DNA of 64,000 nucleotides from Bedellia somnulentella (taxonomy: Eukaryota; Arthropoda; Insecta; Lepidoptera; Bedelliidae). This document shows positions 1-11,924 of the stretch, piece by piece (within the stretch, counting starts at the first letter, position 1; each line of letters opens with the position of its first letter). The stretch is from assembly GCA_963576735.1 (NCBI GenBank), contig OY755170.1, positions 19,018,875-19,082,874 of the forward strand. The letters run 5' to 3'. The notes under the pieces were generated by a model. That model did not search any database. It was given only the letters and a program-made list of their open reading frames with translations, and was not told the DNA's origin. A program made the translations under genes and the position numbers.

Positions 1-2
1 AG

Positions 3-623
3 CTTCAAGATACCCCCCTTGAATCCGCTCGTAAGTTTGTTTACCTCGGTAGTGTTATTACGTGTCAAGGAGGTGCAGACGAGGATGTTGAAAGCAGGAT
101 ACGGAAGGCAAACGCGGCCTTTGCCCAACTGAGACCTGTCTGGGAGTCAAATGTCCTTTCCCGTCGAGTAAAGATCTCCCTCTTCGAATCCGTGGTGAAA
201 TCCGTTCTGCTCTTTGGCTGTGAAACGTGGAGAGTGACAAAGGGGCTGACGAATAAGCTCCAAGTCTTCGTCAACAAGTCCCTGAGGTCAATCCTCCGCA
301 TTTACTGGCCAATGACAATCCGGAACGTGGACCTGTGGAACCAATGCCAGCAGACTCCAGTTGTGACTGACATCGCACTGAGAAAATGGAGGTGGATGGG
401 ACACACATTTCGAAGAGGGACCACAAACGCCAGCATCGCATTCGAGTGGAAACCACCGGACGGCAAGCGAGCCCGCGGCCGTCCCGTACACACTTGGCGC
501 CGGAGCGTGGAGAGCGAGCTGCGAGCGGCGGGACTGAGTTGGAGTGCGGCCAGGGAAGTCGCGGCAGACAGGAAGGCGTGGCGGGAGCTTGTGCAGGCCC
601 TGTGCACCAGTGGGGTGCCATAG
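3..623 (+). pseudogene. 3' part of RTE-like LINE ORF2 (C-terminal domain)
   Basis: The frame is open from the left window edge (base 3) to a TAG at 621-623, about 206 codons. It shows the thumb/C-terminal region that follows the reverse transcriptase core in RTE-like elements: a FVYLGS motif near the start, FGCETW, then RKWRWMGHTFR and a GRPVHTWRR basic motif, ending in DRKAWRELVQALC. A short ACA-repeat tail follows the stop. The reverse transcriptase core lies outside the window, so I cannot say whether the element is complete. There are no internal stops in the visible part, so it may be fairly young. Clade assignment (RTE-like) rests on remembered motif order, not on an alignment. Confidence 0.75.
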
Positions 624-655
624 GACAACAACAACAATACATTTTAATTATACAA

Positions 656-907
656 ATATATAGCCGTGTAGTGTCGGCTTAGAAAAGCACTACCCCGTTT
701 TCTAAAGATGGCTGTACGTAAGAGGCGACTAATGGTATTGGGGCTTTTAAGGAATTTTTGGGCGATGCGGTTGGAGACCCATCACCAACAACCTTTACTT
801 TACCATCTTTTCCCCACTCAACTTTCCAAAAGTGGCTGAGGTATTTCTATTCCTTAGCTCAGGCTACCACTTCTAGGGATTGATAGCCGTGAGTATATGT
901 ATGTATG
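656..907 (+). repeat. SINE-A copy 1, full length
   Basis: This is the first copy of the commonest repeat in the window, a unit of about 245 bp. It begins GTGTAGTGTCGGCTTAG, carries AAGAGGCGACTAA and GCGGTTGGAGACCCATCACC in the middle, and ends GTGAGTATATGTATGTATG. The direct repeat TAATTATACAA lies at 645-655 and again at 908-918, a target duplication expected of LINE-driven retrotransposition. It sits just behind the LINE tail. Confidence 0.85.
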
Positions 908-909
908 TA

Positions 910-1772
910 ATTATACAACTTTAACAAGTTCATTAATAATGCTACTTTAACTTACTTTTATATTTTGATGATGATGTTTTGATAGAACCACTAGATGTTG
1001 CGGATTTCTTTGTGAATATATCCGGAAACATCATATATTTTGGCTAAAAAATACCGGACGGTAAATTATAAGGATTAAAAAATAAGTACAAATCTAAATC
1101 TTGATTACGTAAATGCAAACACTAAAAAGTAGTAATTTTCAGTGAATACCCGTGGGTGTATGCCTTGTTTTGTTCAAATAATTTTAATTTAAGTTATTTC
1201 TGTTGTTTAATGCAGAGAAGGGTATAAGCTAGAAGGATTATCGAATGGTATTTTTCATTGAAATGTTCAGATGACATGAGTTTCTCAAACGTTCATTATA
1301 AACCGTATTCTTTCAAAAGATCTTTGCTTCAGGTGTTGGTGATTGGTTATCTTAGTGGTAAAAGTAATTGTTTTACCACTAATAGACATTACCTTAATAG
1401 ATGGCTCTTCTATCTTTTTTATTTCCGAGATTTTCACAGTAGGATGGTGCAATTGATAGTGCATCTCCAAAGCGCTGCTGAACTGAGCAGTAAAGTTGCA
1501 TTCCGAGCAGCTGTAAGTTCAAACAAACGACGATTCTTATTGAGTAATTTATTTTTTATTTACAGTTGTTGAGATATAAATATATCAACAATCATAGAAT
1601 TTTCAGTTTTCTGTACAAAATAATTTATAAATGAGCTACGTGCCTGTTGTCCCTAACTAAGAGTGGGTGAATGATTCGAATTCATCAAATCGATGGCGTT
1701 CGTCTCAGTATTTCCCTAACATAATAACTAAATACTCATATATTTATAAAATATAACATGTACTTATAAAAT
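910..1772. other. AT-rich stretch, nothing recognised
   Basis: An open frame of 104 codons at 1258-1572 (+) has no motif I know and is within chance length for this composition. No repeat family of this window is recognisable here. Confidence 0.5.
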
Positions 1773-1988
1773 GGCTTAGAATAAAACTGCTCCATTTTTC
1801 CCGTGAGTGTTCGGAGAAGGCAACTTAGGGTGTTGGGGTTTGACTCTGCCTACCCCAATAGGTACTTCTGGGCGTTGCGGTTAGAGAGCCATCACCAATA
1901 AACTTTATTTTACTTTTTTTCAACACTCAACATCCTAAAGTGGTTGAGGAATTGTTAATTCTGTGGTTCTGGTTATTTCTATAACCAA
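1773..1988 (+). repeat. SINE-A, old diverged copy
   Basis: SINE-A landmarks survive in order (CTTAGAATAA, GGCAACTTAGGG, GGGCGTTGCGGTTAGAGAG, CCATCACCAATAAACTTTA, AAAGTGGTTGAGGAA), but many bases differ and the middle is rearranged. The TATG-repeat tail is lost. Confidence 0.65.
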
Positions 1989-2284
1989 TACAAAAAATAT
2001 ATATTGCAATTTACCTGAACACCATATTCAAATGAATCTGATAATATAATGAAAAATTAAAATGATCGCGTTTAACAATAAATTTATACAAATATAATAC
2101 ACATTCTGAAAAATATAAAGAAAGATTGTTTCATCTTTTATTGATACGTCTGTCAATTTGATCAATTGTCTTAATTCTTTGAAGTTGGACAATATTTGGC
2201 TGCCTTCTATCTACAATTCGCTGTAAAATCCGGGAAAGGAAAACTTCTCTTGATACACAAAGAGCAAAAATAATACAAATCACA

Positions 2285-2552
2285 CATACCTACATATAGC
2301 CGCTAGTCCGCCGTTAGTTCCCATTAGGTTAGGCAGATACTATCGATCATCACTTTGTACGATCCGGGCAAACCTCTCTAACTTCGTTCACATCCATCAA
2401 CCTTTTCAAACATCGTCATCTTCATATTTCGGGCACCTGCCTTATTGAGCATATTCTCTATTTAGTCCAAATGCGTCCTCCCTCCGAGGTCGTCCTACTA
2501 CTAACTTAACTTATCACCAACAATATCATCTTTCACACCGCACTTTTTAACA
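2285..2552 (-). repeat. RTE-like LINE 3' end fragment (family 2), minus strand
   Basis: Read on the minus strand this is the last part of an RTE-like ORF and its 3' tail, matching the better copies at 4115-4515 and 42459-43452. It has GTGTGAAAGATGATATTG, the GGACG basic-motif region, GATGGATGTGAACGAAG, and the tail CTGCCTAACCTAATGGGAAC. Several substitutions and small gaps are present. It is a 5'-truncated relic. Confidence 0.7.
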
Positions 2553-2631
2553 AATTATTAATTTAAAACGAAATCCAAAGTGGATACCTACTTTGGACAC
2601 TAAGTGGCACTGTCACTTGTTGTTAAGAAGT

Positions 2632-2697
2632 ATTGGTATTACTGCCAACCCCTCGGGTATAAACGGCGTGAACGTTTATGTTATGTTATTATGTTCG
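2632..2697 (+). repeat. SINE-B/RTE-type 3' tail fragment
   Basis: The tail motif CTGCCAACCCCTCGGGTATA, then AACGGCGTGAACGTTTATG, runs into TTATG repeats. It matches the end of the SINE-B unit at 56085. Nothing upstream of the tail is recognisable, so this is a solo 3' fragment. Confidence 0.55.
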
Positions 2698-3754
2698 TGT
2701 AGAATTAGCGAAATCATTACTCAGCTATTCTTAGCTGACACTACACAGCATTGCCTTTTGATTATGTATAAACTATATTATAAAAGGCAACTAACGGCGT
2801 GAGAATATGTACGTATGTATAAAAGGCAAAACTCACTTAGAATCAACACGCAACCGAAATACTATACCTAGAAACTAGAAATTTTCTTAAGAGGTGTCTT
2901 TTATTACGTAAGTCAGCACTAAGAAGGTAATTTGAGAAATCCCAACCCGAATGATAGATAGTAATAGTTCCGATGTGGACGCCTTTAGCTTTATTTACAG
3001 CAACGTTTATTTCTCTTAACACAGGAAAAAGTTGAGGGCGGCGATTTCTTTCGCATGTTTTATACTTTTATGCTTCACACATGGGAATATAAAACCGAAC
3101 CTAAATTAAAACAGTGTTTTTCGGGTTTTTGAGACACAAAATCAATTTGTAAAATGTAGCGGTCGATTGTCGTTGCTTACCCCAAAAGAAACACCAACTT
3201 TAACTGGAATAACGTGAAATTATAAGATAATAATTACACAATTAAATTACAAAATAAAAAAATTGTTACATAGAGGTCCTTAGGTTACAGTTAGCTAGCA
3301 TTGAGAAGGATGACCCAAAAATTTACACAGGAACGGGGAAATTCGGGAGTTATTATTATAACAAAATGCACTTGATTGTTTATGTTTTAATTTGATTTGT
3401 AAGTTCTTCAGGTGTAGTTAGTGATTACAGAGGAAGGCATAATTCTTTGAAATCCCATGTTGATGTTTTTGATATCTTACCTATTGGTGAATATTTCCAG
3501 ATTAAATCACCCCGATTACAGAGACATTGTTGAATTTATGGTTCTTGCTTTGCATGATAAATCTTTGTCATTTATCACGACTTTTGCACGTTCTCCATAA
3601 AATCAGCAACCATTTAGTAACGGGCATTGTCTTCCAAATCCGTATTACCCTACTTTCAACTCATCTTAGCTCATTTATTATTATCGCTGCATGTCGGTCG
3701 ATAAGATGGATATAAATCCAAATTGAGTTTGTGAAAGAATGGCTAATATATTTA
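2698..3754. other. AT-rich stretch with one short tail remnant
   Basis: A remnant AACTAACGGCGTGAGAATAT followed by TACGTATGTAT at about 2787-2822 looks like another RTE/SINE 3' tail. The rest shows no gene or repeat I recognise. Confidence 0.45.
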
Positions 3755-3966
3755 GCGGTGTTGTATCGGATTAAAAAACATTTAACCAATCTCTTCCCGC
3801 AAGTATCGTATGAGATGACTAAGGATATTGGGACTTTTTAAGTAATTGTTAGGTGATAGGATAGAGACACATCACCCGCCATCCTTTAGTTGAAAATCTT
3901 TTCTTCACTCTACTTCCAAAAGTGGCTAAAATGTTGGTACTTCTGAAGTTCTGGCTACCCATTGTT
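3755..3966 (+). repeat. SINE-A, diverged subfamily copy
   Basis: SINE-A landmarks are present: GAGATGACTAAGGATATTGG, GAGACACATCACCCGCCATC, ACTTCCAAAAGTGGCTAAAA, TTCTGGCTACCC. It shares the variant TAGAGACACATCACCC with the copy at 9579, which suggests an older subfamily. Confidence 0.65.
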
Positions 3967-4114
3967 ATTATAGCGGTAAATTTAATATTGGTACGGCTCT
4001 TAAGATTCATCGATCGACTCATATAATTCGTCTTGCCGGTTTTAAGGGTTTTTTAGCCAAATAGCGAAGAAACTAAATTCTTATAGTTTTGTCATGTCTC
4101 TCGGACAGTCATTA

Positions 4115-4515
4115 CATAACATAACATATACTCACGCCATTAGTTCCCATTGAGGTAGGCAGAGATTATCGATCGCCACTTCTTACGATCCTGACAAAGC
4201 TCTCTAGCTTCGTTTACATCCATCAATCTTTTCATACATGCTCTTTTATTCTTCATACTTCGGACGCCAGCCTTTTTGAGCACACTCTCAATTTGGTCCA
4301 AGTGTGTTCTTCATGGTCGTCCTCTACTAACATTACCATCCACACTAGCTCTATAGATCCCTTTTACCAATTTTCTATCATCCATCCTCTCTATGTGCCC
4401 AAACCATCTCAACATTCCTTTTTCTATTTTTCTTACAATATCATCTTTCACACCACACTTTTCACGAATAACACTATTTCTCACTCGGTCACATAATCTA
4501 ACGTTACAAATTATT
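4115..4515 (-). pseudogene. 5'-truncated RTE-like LINE with target duplication
   Basis: On the minus strand this gives the C-terminal LINE segment with CNVRLCDRVRNS, CGVKDDIVRKIEKGMLRWFG and GNVSRGRP, then the DVNEAREL-type end and a tail running into TATGTTATG. It is flanked by the direct repeat ACAGTCATTA (4105-4114 and 4516-4525), so it is one target-primed insertion that copied only the 3' 400 bases. A frameshift or stop breaks the frame after GRP. Confidence 0.8.
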
Positions 4516-4799
4516 ACAGTCATTAGTATGACACATTAATGTCCACAGCGCCCAATCCTATGCTGCCTCATCCACTGGCTTCTTGACCAAGGCGTTCGTC
4601 GGTTCATTTTGTAGACCCACACTGCGTCGCCACTTTGCTTGGCTCGTTAATAATGATAATGATAATGTGGCTTTTCTTGGGAGTATAGGCGAGTAAAGAA
4701 AATGTTTTCCATTATTCCGATGGGATTTGAATGTGACGATGTATTAGTCACTTCATAATCCGTCCCGGAACCCTAGGACGAGGCAATGCTAACCTCATC

Positions 4800-6600
4800 G
4801 CCCAGGGCGCTATCGGATATAGACCTGGAGGAGAAACTTTAGGGGGAGATTCCTAAAGATGCTCCCCCCTCCTAAAGTTCTTCCCATCCTCCAAAATAAT
4901 ATCCAGCCCAGTCAAGCGGCAACGGCTACCCTACGCACAGTGCTGGATACATCACCCAACAGCATTGTACTGATCCAGGAGCCGTGGATCAGGGCAAACC
5001 GCAACATCGGAGGTAAGTTATTATATGACACCACATGCACTAACCCGAGAGCATGCATCTATCTTCCTAAATAAGGTCAATGCATGCCACTAACCCAATG
5101 CTGTTCTAGAGACCTGATAGCTACCAAGATCACCACAGCTAGCAGGGAGACCCCAAATGTTGTCCTAGCGTCCTGCTACATGCCCAGTAACGACGACCGC
5201 CCACCCAAAGAAATGACCGAGCTGGTTCAGTACTGTGAGCAGTCCGGTACTGAGCTCATCATCGGAGCTGATGCGAATGCGCATCACCCGTTGCGGCGCT
5301 GCCGCGCGGCTTACCAAAGAGGAAAGGCACTATCAACCTATTTATTCTCTACTAACCTTAACATGGCAAATATCGGATCAGAACCGACCAGAGTCACATC
5401 CAGAGGCCAAACTATAGTCGATATCACTTTAGTTAGCACTGGGGCCTCACACTTAGTCTCTAATTGGCATGTGTAAAAGGAACTAAGTTGCGCCGACCAT
5501 CGGCGGATCTGCTTCAACCTAACTAGCGACTACACACTACCCCCCCCCCCAAACGTAAACCACGAGTCACGAACGTACTGTCTTACAGATCTCTTTTAAA
5601 GACTAAACTTAACACACTCACTAATGAAAACACGGATGACCCAACACAAATCGAAAGTAAACTTAAAATGTTAACCGCAGCTATAATGGACTCTTTTGAA
5701 TCCACCTGCCCGCTTAAACAACCAACAATTCCAGGGAAAGAAACAAGTAGGTGGTGGAGCCCTGAGTTGGAAAAAATGACAAAACGCTGGAAGATTTCCG
5801 TGTCAATCCCGCACTCAGGGGTTGGATTGTTAACATGTTGAGACTTAGAGCGGTGCAAGTTACTGTAAGAGACACCACCAGAGCCATTGTGACTAGGGGC
5901 TGCCCCCAAAGGGGAGTCCTCTCCCCACTCTTCTGGAACATGGTGGTCGACTCCTTACTTAAGAGACTCAATGACCTAGCCTACCTTACATGTAAATATG
6001 CTCTGCAAAAAAATGGGTCAAGCATTAAGAGTTGTGGAGACATGCTGCAACGAATACGACCTGAAAGTAAACCCCAAAAAGACTGAACTTATACTTTTCA
6101 CTCACAAAAAGAAAACTCCCTCCTTTTGAACTTCCAAAGCTCTTTGGAACTGAACTCACTCTCTCAAAAACAGTTAAATATCTAGGAATAACCCTAGATG
6201 ATAAACTCAGCTGGAAACCTCACCTAGATAACACAATTTAAAAAAGCCAGCGCTATGCTATTGCAATGCAACAGAGTACTAGGTAAAAACTGGGGTTCAA
6301 ACCTAAGATCGTACACTGGCTTTATACCATCATTATCAGACCAGTAATAACCTACGGCTCACTGGTCTGGTGGCCGAGAACCAAATTAATAACAACCCAA
6401 AATTACCTGGAAAAAATGCAACGGCTTGCCTGCCTGGCCATTACAGGCTGTATGAGAACCGCACCGACGGCAGCTCTTCAGGCGTCACTGAACCTTTCAC
6501 CTATTTTCACCACCCTTTCACCTACACATACAGCAAGAGGCGGCGATGTCCTCACTCAGGCTGAAAAATGCAGGGCACCTTAGAAATGACCCCAGAATCC
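4800..6600 (+). pseudogene. Decayed non-LTR retrotransposon (R1/jockey-like group)
   Basis: The endonuclease half reads from 4859: VLIQEPWIR, GADANAHHP, VDITLVS and ADHRRICFNL are the usual APE-type landmarks in order. Two in-frame TAA codons, at 5072 and 5474, interrupt an otherwise single frame. After a C-rich run (5539-5550) the linker reads to about 5790, then a deletion jumps into the reverse transcriptase at the VTRGCPQRGVLSPLFWNMVV motif (about 5890-5945). The catalytic YADD box that should follow is missing. Downstream pieces such as DLKVNPKKTELILF, VKYLGITLDD and YGSLVWWPRTK appear in shifting frames to about 6580. The element is dead. Clade is inferred from motif style only. Confidence 0.75.
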
Positions 6601-6707
6601 TACACACCAGTATACACACAACGGCGATCCAATATCAGCCCTTACTTGCTGCGCCATCTGGTGATTGTTGACTATTTATTGATTAGTCATTGTTAGTAAG
6701 TATTTGT

Positions 6708-6781
6708 TTCATACATACATACACACATATACTCACGGCTATAGATCCCTAGAAGAGGTAGCCAGAGCTAAGGAATTAGAA
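6708..6781 (-). repeat. SINE-A 3' fragment
   Basis: Minus-strand end of SINE-A: CTCTGGCTACCTCTTCTAGG, then the GTGAGTATATGTGTGTATG tail. The copy is 5'-truncated to about 70 bp, as expected for aborted reverse transcription. Confidence 0.75.
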
Positions 6782-8085
6782 TGTGTTGCATTTTAGTTTA
6801 TTGTTTGCTCATAATTTATCTATTTGTAAACTTGTTATTTGAGGATATTTGCCATATGTTCGGTAACATTATATGTTTGTCGTTATTGAAAGCATGAGAA
6901 AAGCCTTACCAAATTACCATAAGCTAGGCAAAATTGTTTTTGTGTCAACACCGATTGTGCGAAGGAGAGGCATATAGTTAGCTAGTTAGCGTAGTTGGTC
7001 TGAGTTCTTTACATATCGTTGGTGATGGTGACATATCTCTGTGTGGAATTATATAGAGCTGCTATCATACACCCTTCTTGGGTTGGGTTTTTTCAATTTG
7101 TGAATGTGAATTCAATTTTAACTTTATTGGAGCAAGCTCCATTTACCCCCGACTTTTGTGTAGGCTTGTCACAGAACTCCTCCTAAACGGTTGACCCGAT
7201 CACAGCCAAATTTTGCACGATGGTTTAAGACATCAAGGACAAGGTTTTAAAAGTACTATGCAATTTTCGAAGTAAAGAAATCCAACAAAGATTGTAGCAT
7301 ATTCGCAAAAGTGTGGATATCCTCGTATTTTGGATTTATCGAACAGCACGAAAATCGACATGGAATCATCGAATCAAATTCCGTTACTGATAAATTATGA
7401 CATGCACTTACCACTCATATACATATCGTCTCCCGACGCTCGGGGAACACGATCGTTACCGAATAGTGACGAATATTTCTATGTGCATTATTAATTTTGT
7501 AGAACTGTACTTATATAAATGTATATATCGCTAAAAGTCCAACACTATCATATATTCTGCCAATAAATTGTCAGCACTTATTTGTATTACGGGTTTTTAC
7601 AATCTTTTTCGACCTCGTCTAAGCTCGATTGGTAGTGCACAAAAACTCCTATTGTCAGTCATGTAATGACAAGCAGTTGTCGTTGGAGCTATAATTTCAT
7701 ATACACAAAATTATTTACTTATTACATACGATAAATAATAAAGATTTCCGGGCAAAATCAATGCAATATTTAATATTTATCAAATCATAATGCAATCGAA
7801 TAAATTTATGAACATTGTAATAACATCAATCTACAGCGTATCCCTAAATATGTGATCCCAACATTATGCAGTGTTATTTATTGATTTTTATCAAGTAATT
7901 TATTTAATAATATGTTAAAATCCCGATAAATTACGCAACACATTTTTGTACCAAAAATTTAACATAAGCCGAAATTAAAGAAGAATAAAAAGATGATACT
8001 TTTCTATTAGTATATGTGTTTTCGATTAGATTCAATTCTCTCTAGGTTCCACCCATATTGGCTCTAGGTTTGAATATGTATGTAC
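6782..8085. other. AT-rich stretch, possible old mobile-element relic
   Basis: No coding evidence. The part around 7130-7290 (GCTTGTCACAGAACTCCTCC, CGGTTGACCCGATCACAGCC) looks like the conserved interior of a dispersed DNA element, but no termini are visible here. Confidence 0.35.
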
Positions 8086-8096
8086 AATTCTGAACT

Positions 8097-8261
8097 CAAA
8101 AAGGCAGGCGTCCGAAGTATGAAGAATAAAAGAGCATGTATGAAAAGATTGATGGATGTAAACGAAGCTAGAGAGGTTTGTCAGGATCGTACGAAGTGGC
8201 GATTAATAGTCTCTGCCTACCCCAATGGGAACGAATGGCGTGAGTGTAAGTATGTATGTGT
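8097..8261 (+). repeat. 5'-truncated RTE-like LINE tail with target duplication
   Basis: It encodes the end of the RTE-like ORF (NKRACMKRLMDVNEAREVC, then DRTKW) and the tail CTGCCTACCCCAATGGGAAC with TATG repeats. AATTCTGAACT occurs at 8086-8096 and 8262-8272 as the target duplication. Only about 165 bp were copied. Confidence 0.85.
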
Positions 8262-8521
8262 AATTCTGAACTAATTCTATTTCTTATAACTAAGGAATAT
8301 CCCACCTTACAGTGCGAACACCGAGCAAAACACGCAGCTGCTACGCAATCTTCTTTGCTCTAAGCAAACGCCCTGGTTATACAATCGGTATGCTTGGGCG
8401 TTGGGCATTAGAGATTCTGTAGATTACCTAGTTAATGCTGATATTTCCATAACAACTTTGAAGGTTAAAGCCGGTTTATCTGCTTATTAACTAATCATTA
8501 TGCACACTAACTGATTGTCGA

Positions 8522-8600
8522 TATCCGTGGCTTCCTAGTTGGTACGTGACTAACTTCTGGGTCCCGAAGTCGCGGGTTCAAATCCCGCTGAGGATATAAC
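8522..8600 (+). repeat. tRNA-like sequence, probable head of a tRNA-derived SINE
   Basis: The ends ATATCC and GGATAT pair, the T arm is perfect (GCGGG / CCCGC around TTCAAAT), and an anticodon-like stem ACTTC / GAAGT is present. The anticodon loop has eight bases and the D arm is poor, so a working tRNA is unlikely. The T-arm block matches an internal B-box promoter. About 215 bp of AT-rich sequence follow before a tail-like remnant near 8790-8815. Confidence 0.5.
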
Positions 8601-8824
8601 TTATATGATATATTGGAATGATTGTTCCTCAGTAATGAATGTTATTTTTTAACCTGGTGTACTAAATATTATAAAACATATAACTAAGTTAGTATTACTT
8701 ACCCCAGGCTATTAGTTATACTTTTATAGGGGTTAACTTGATCTGTGGCCTATATCCGTAAATATTTCTTCTCAATAAACACAGGTTTACGCCGCGTATC
8801 CCCATAAGTGTGACAGAGTTATTT

Positions 8825-9382
8825 TATTTATTTATTTTATTTTATTTGGAAGATTTACAGCGTATACATTAACTAAACAATAAAGTAAACAATTCAATGC
8901 CAATTAAAAATCTCCACCTATAACAATTAAACTAAAAACAACAACTTACAGACTAAAAGTAAATACAAATAACAGACCGAGGAAAAAAAATAGAAATAAA
9001 GGTAACAATACTAAAAACTAAATTAATTATTGCTAAAAAAGAAAAAGAAAATAAAATTAATTAACTTAAATGTTCTGAAAAAAATTAAAAAAATGAATGA
9101 ATTGGTAAGTAATCACTTGATTGCTGAAATGCTGGAGTTAAATATGTCGAAATCATTTTGAATTTGATTATATTCCCTAGAAACTCGTATTATAAATGAA
9201 TTCTGCCTGTAGTTGGTCCTGGCCTGAGCCACAGGTAATAAAGACCGCTGACGTAATGCCATCGGATTTGTACGTAGCTGTACCTTGGACAATAGCTCAG
9301 GACAGTTAACCGAACCATTCGCTATCTTAGCCAAGTTACAGATATCTGATATGATACGTCTAACATCAAGTGGGACGAAATG
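8825..9382 (-). pseudogene. CR1/jockey-like LINE C-terminus and 3' region
   Basis: Minus-strand translation from about 9382 to 9113 ends the ORF: HFVPLDVRRIISDICNLAKI, then ANGSVNCPELLSKVQL, RTNYRQNSFIIRVSREYN and a final FDIFNSS. These are the closing residues of many CR1/jockey-type reverse transcriptase ORFs. The 3' region runs to a TTTTATTTTATT-rich end at 8825. It is cut off at its 5' side by SINE-B-like sequence. Confidence 0.65.
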
Positions 9383-9404
9383 ATATATATAATAGAATCA
9401 TTCA

Positions 9405-9530
9405 GAAGATCACGTGACATTATTGTCACTTGATGATCAGAGTACCCATAATTTGCTTGGACAATGTACTCACGTGATAGGGTATCCGATTTGAATAAAT
9501 ACATTGTCACATGACTAAATATAACTCAAG
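9405..9530 (-). repeat. SINE-B internal fragment
   Basis: Matches the middle of the unit at 56085-56380: CAGAGTACCCATAATTTGCT, ACTCACGTGATAGGG, ACATTGTCACATGACTAAAT. Orientation is inferred from the complete copies, whose tails lie on the low-coordinate side. Confidence 0.6.
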
Positions 9531-9578
9531 CGTTCATTCCTTATATCTCCGATGCAGTGGCAGAGGTACTAATACTTA

Positions 9579-9712
9579 TTTTTAAGTGATTGTTGTGCGA
9601 TTGGATAGAGACACATCACCCATCATCCTTTATTTGACAATCTTTTTCCCACTGTACCTACTTCCAAAAGTAGCTAAGATGCTGATTATTCTAAAGCTCT
9701 GGCTACCCCTTA
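9579..9712 (+). repeat. SINE-A, diverged subfamily fragment
   Basis: TAAGTGATTGTTGTGCGATT, GAGACACATCACCCATCATCC and ACTTCCAAAAGTAGCTAAGA correspond to the 3' two-thirds of SINE-A, closest to the copy at 3755. Confidence 0.65.
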
Positions 9713-9728
9713 AAATAGCCTCTGCGGG

Positions 9729-10050
9729 GATATACGCTCCGAAGCGGTGGCAGAAGTGCTACTTCTGTACATCACTTGGCATAATTACCTGGTACTTAGA
9801 GTACCCACATTTTGCTTGGAGAGTATACTCTCATGATCATGATAGACGCAGGCCTATCGCTGTTTCGTATGAATACACGACAGTGTGTGACAACAAGACT
9901 AAGTACAACTTAGCCATGTGGGTTTTCTCACGATGTTTTCCCTCAACTTTAACAACCATGATGATTTAACCAAACCAAATAACGAATAATGTAATATTAG
10001 TGTAGGTCCGACTTAGGATTTAAACCATCGTCGCCTATCTGCATGACACT
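9729..10050 (-). repeat. SINE-B copy
   Basis: The unit reads tail to head along the + strand: GAAGCGGTGGCAGAAGTGC (tail side), GTACCCACATTTTGCTTGG, GGCCTATCGCTGTTTCG, CTTAGCCATGTGGGTTTTC, CGATGTTTTCCCTCAACTTT, and the tRNA-like B-box side near 10000-10050 (GTGTAGGTCCGACTTAGGAT). Confidence 0.65.
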
Positions 10051-10063
10051 CTAATAATAGTGT

Positions 10064-10309
10064 GCTGTGTAGTGTCGGCTTAGATTAGCACTACCCCATT
10101 TCTTCCGGTGGGTGTACGTAAGAGGCGACTAACGGAATTGGGGCTTTTAAGGGATTTTTGGGCGATGCGGTTGGAGACCCATCACCAACAACCTTTATTT
10201 TCCCATCTTTTCCCCACTCAACTTCCAAAAGTGGCTGAGGAATTTCTAATTCCTTAGCTCTGGCTACCCCTTCTAGGGATTTATAGCTGTGAGTATATGT
10301 ATGTATGTA
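10064..10309 (+). repeat. SINE-A copy, full length
   Basis: Near-consensus unit from GCTGTGTAGTGTCGGCTTAG to GAGTATATGTATGTATGTA. Flanks carry ACTCTAATAATA on the left and ACTCTAATTAATA on the right, a target duplication with one indel. It was inserted next to a SINE-B head. Confidence 0.9.
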
Positions 10310-11221
10310 CTCTAATTAATAATATTAGATTAATTTAGACCAGTGTCTATCGAGGTAGATATGAAAATTATCGTTACAAGTAATGTTTTGGTGCTTTTTA
10401 CTATAAGAGATATTATTTTCATTCCCATAAAAGTGGCCCTGTGATCTGGTTAAATCTATTTTAATACAAATAGATTTACCCATGTATGGAATTCATATAA
10501 GCATTTCTTATTGCTTCAATTGTATTTATCCAATAAATATATAAAGTAAGTGCATGCCAATTATTTATGGTATGGGGAAAACCCCGAGCAACAACCACTT
10601 AAAGATACAAACTTCTCTTATTTTTTTTCAGAAAATACAAAAAAAGAAGTTTTAAAATGAAAAATATGTAATGGGTGCTATGGCATATATAGTGTCTTTA
10701 TATATTATAGCACTAGCATTTATTACCGAGGTTTTCGGAAGAGACGACTTAGGATAGGTAGTTTAAAGAAAAGAAAGAAAGAAAGATAGTATTTATTTTA
10801 CTACCAATAAAAGAAAGATAGTTTAGTACTAAGGCCTTCTAAGAATAGTTGGGCTGTGTGGCTAGAAGGGAGATCTTCGAAGGAGATGTGGAAGGAGAAG
10901 TCCGAAGCTCTTAGTACCTATTTTCGGGGTTTGTATCCGTATATAGCTTGGGTTATGCTAAGTTTTTATTAAAATCAATTCATTGTCATTAAGGTTTACA
11001 TAAAAGGAACATACCTTGCTTATTTACTAGCATAGCGTTAGTTTAATCGTCAGTCGCACGCAACAGGTAGACAACCTTACAATCACAATACGCAGGTACC
11101 TGCGACCTTGGTAAAAGCTGCAAATGCCGGTATGGAACCATCATTAATGTATTTAGAACCACACCTATACATACAAAGACTCATGTTTTGCATGTGATTC
11201 CTACTAAAACCGCTTATCATT
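10310..11221. other. AT-rich stretch, one GAAA microsatellite
   Basis: A short GAAA-repeat run sits at about 10770-10790. GGAAGAGACGACTTAGGATA at about 10738 and the part to 10945 may be a very old SINE-A relative. No gene is seen. Confidence 0.4.
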
Positions 11222-11471
11222 CAATCATACATACATTACACACGGCTATAAATCCCTATAAGGGGTATCCCGAGCCAAGGAGTTACAAATTTCTCAGCCA
11301 CTTTTGGAAAATTGTGGGGAGAAAAGATTGTAAAATAAAGGTTCTTGGTGATGGGTACCCAACCGCATCGCCCAAAAACCCCTTAAAAGCCCCCAATACC
11401 GTTAGTCGCCTCTTTAGTACACCCACCGGAAGAAATGGGGTGGTGCTATACTAAGCCGGCGCTACACAGCA
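11222..11471 (-). repeat. SINE-A copy, full length
   Basis: Reverse-strand unit with all landmarks. The tail CATACATAC lies at the low-coordinate end and CGCTACACAGC at the high end. Some substitutions are present. Confidence 0.85.
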
Positions 11472-11924
11472 TGCAATCATAGCTCATGAAAACTCATTTA
11501 AGGCTGAGATTGATGAAAATTGTAAACATTTTGTTGGTTTGATTATTTCTGTGCAAACTGTGTAAGTTTTTTTCTCTTTTTTTCGTAGGACTGTTACCAA
11601 GTTGAATAGTAATGTCGCCGTATCCTAAACAGTACGAACTCACTTGTCGCGTGAGAGAAGTTAAAGTGAACTTAGGTTTTAGGAAGGATACCGCGATCAG
11701 CATTTCATCACCTGCCTCCATCATTATTCTCTTAAAATCTATCTGTCACAAACCCCAGTATGTCGACATATGGCGTGTCTTATGACAAATTCTTTTCAAG
11801 AAGAAAGCTTCGCTTTTAATTTATAGTACTTATCACATTTTCCAACAGATTTTTAGTTCTTGGGTACCTACCTACAGTGCAGTGAATCAGTAATTGGCAG
11901 TTCAGAATCAGTTTAATCAGTTTT

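Noticed and set aside
8522..8600. Functional tRNA gene (Pro-like)
   Set aside because: Poor D arm and an eight-base anticodon loop; the T arm and acceptor alone are also found in SINE heads.
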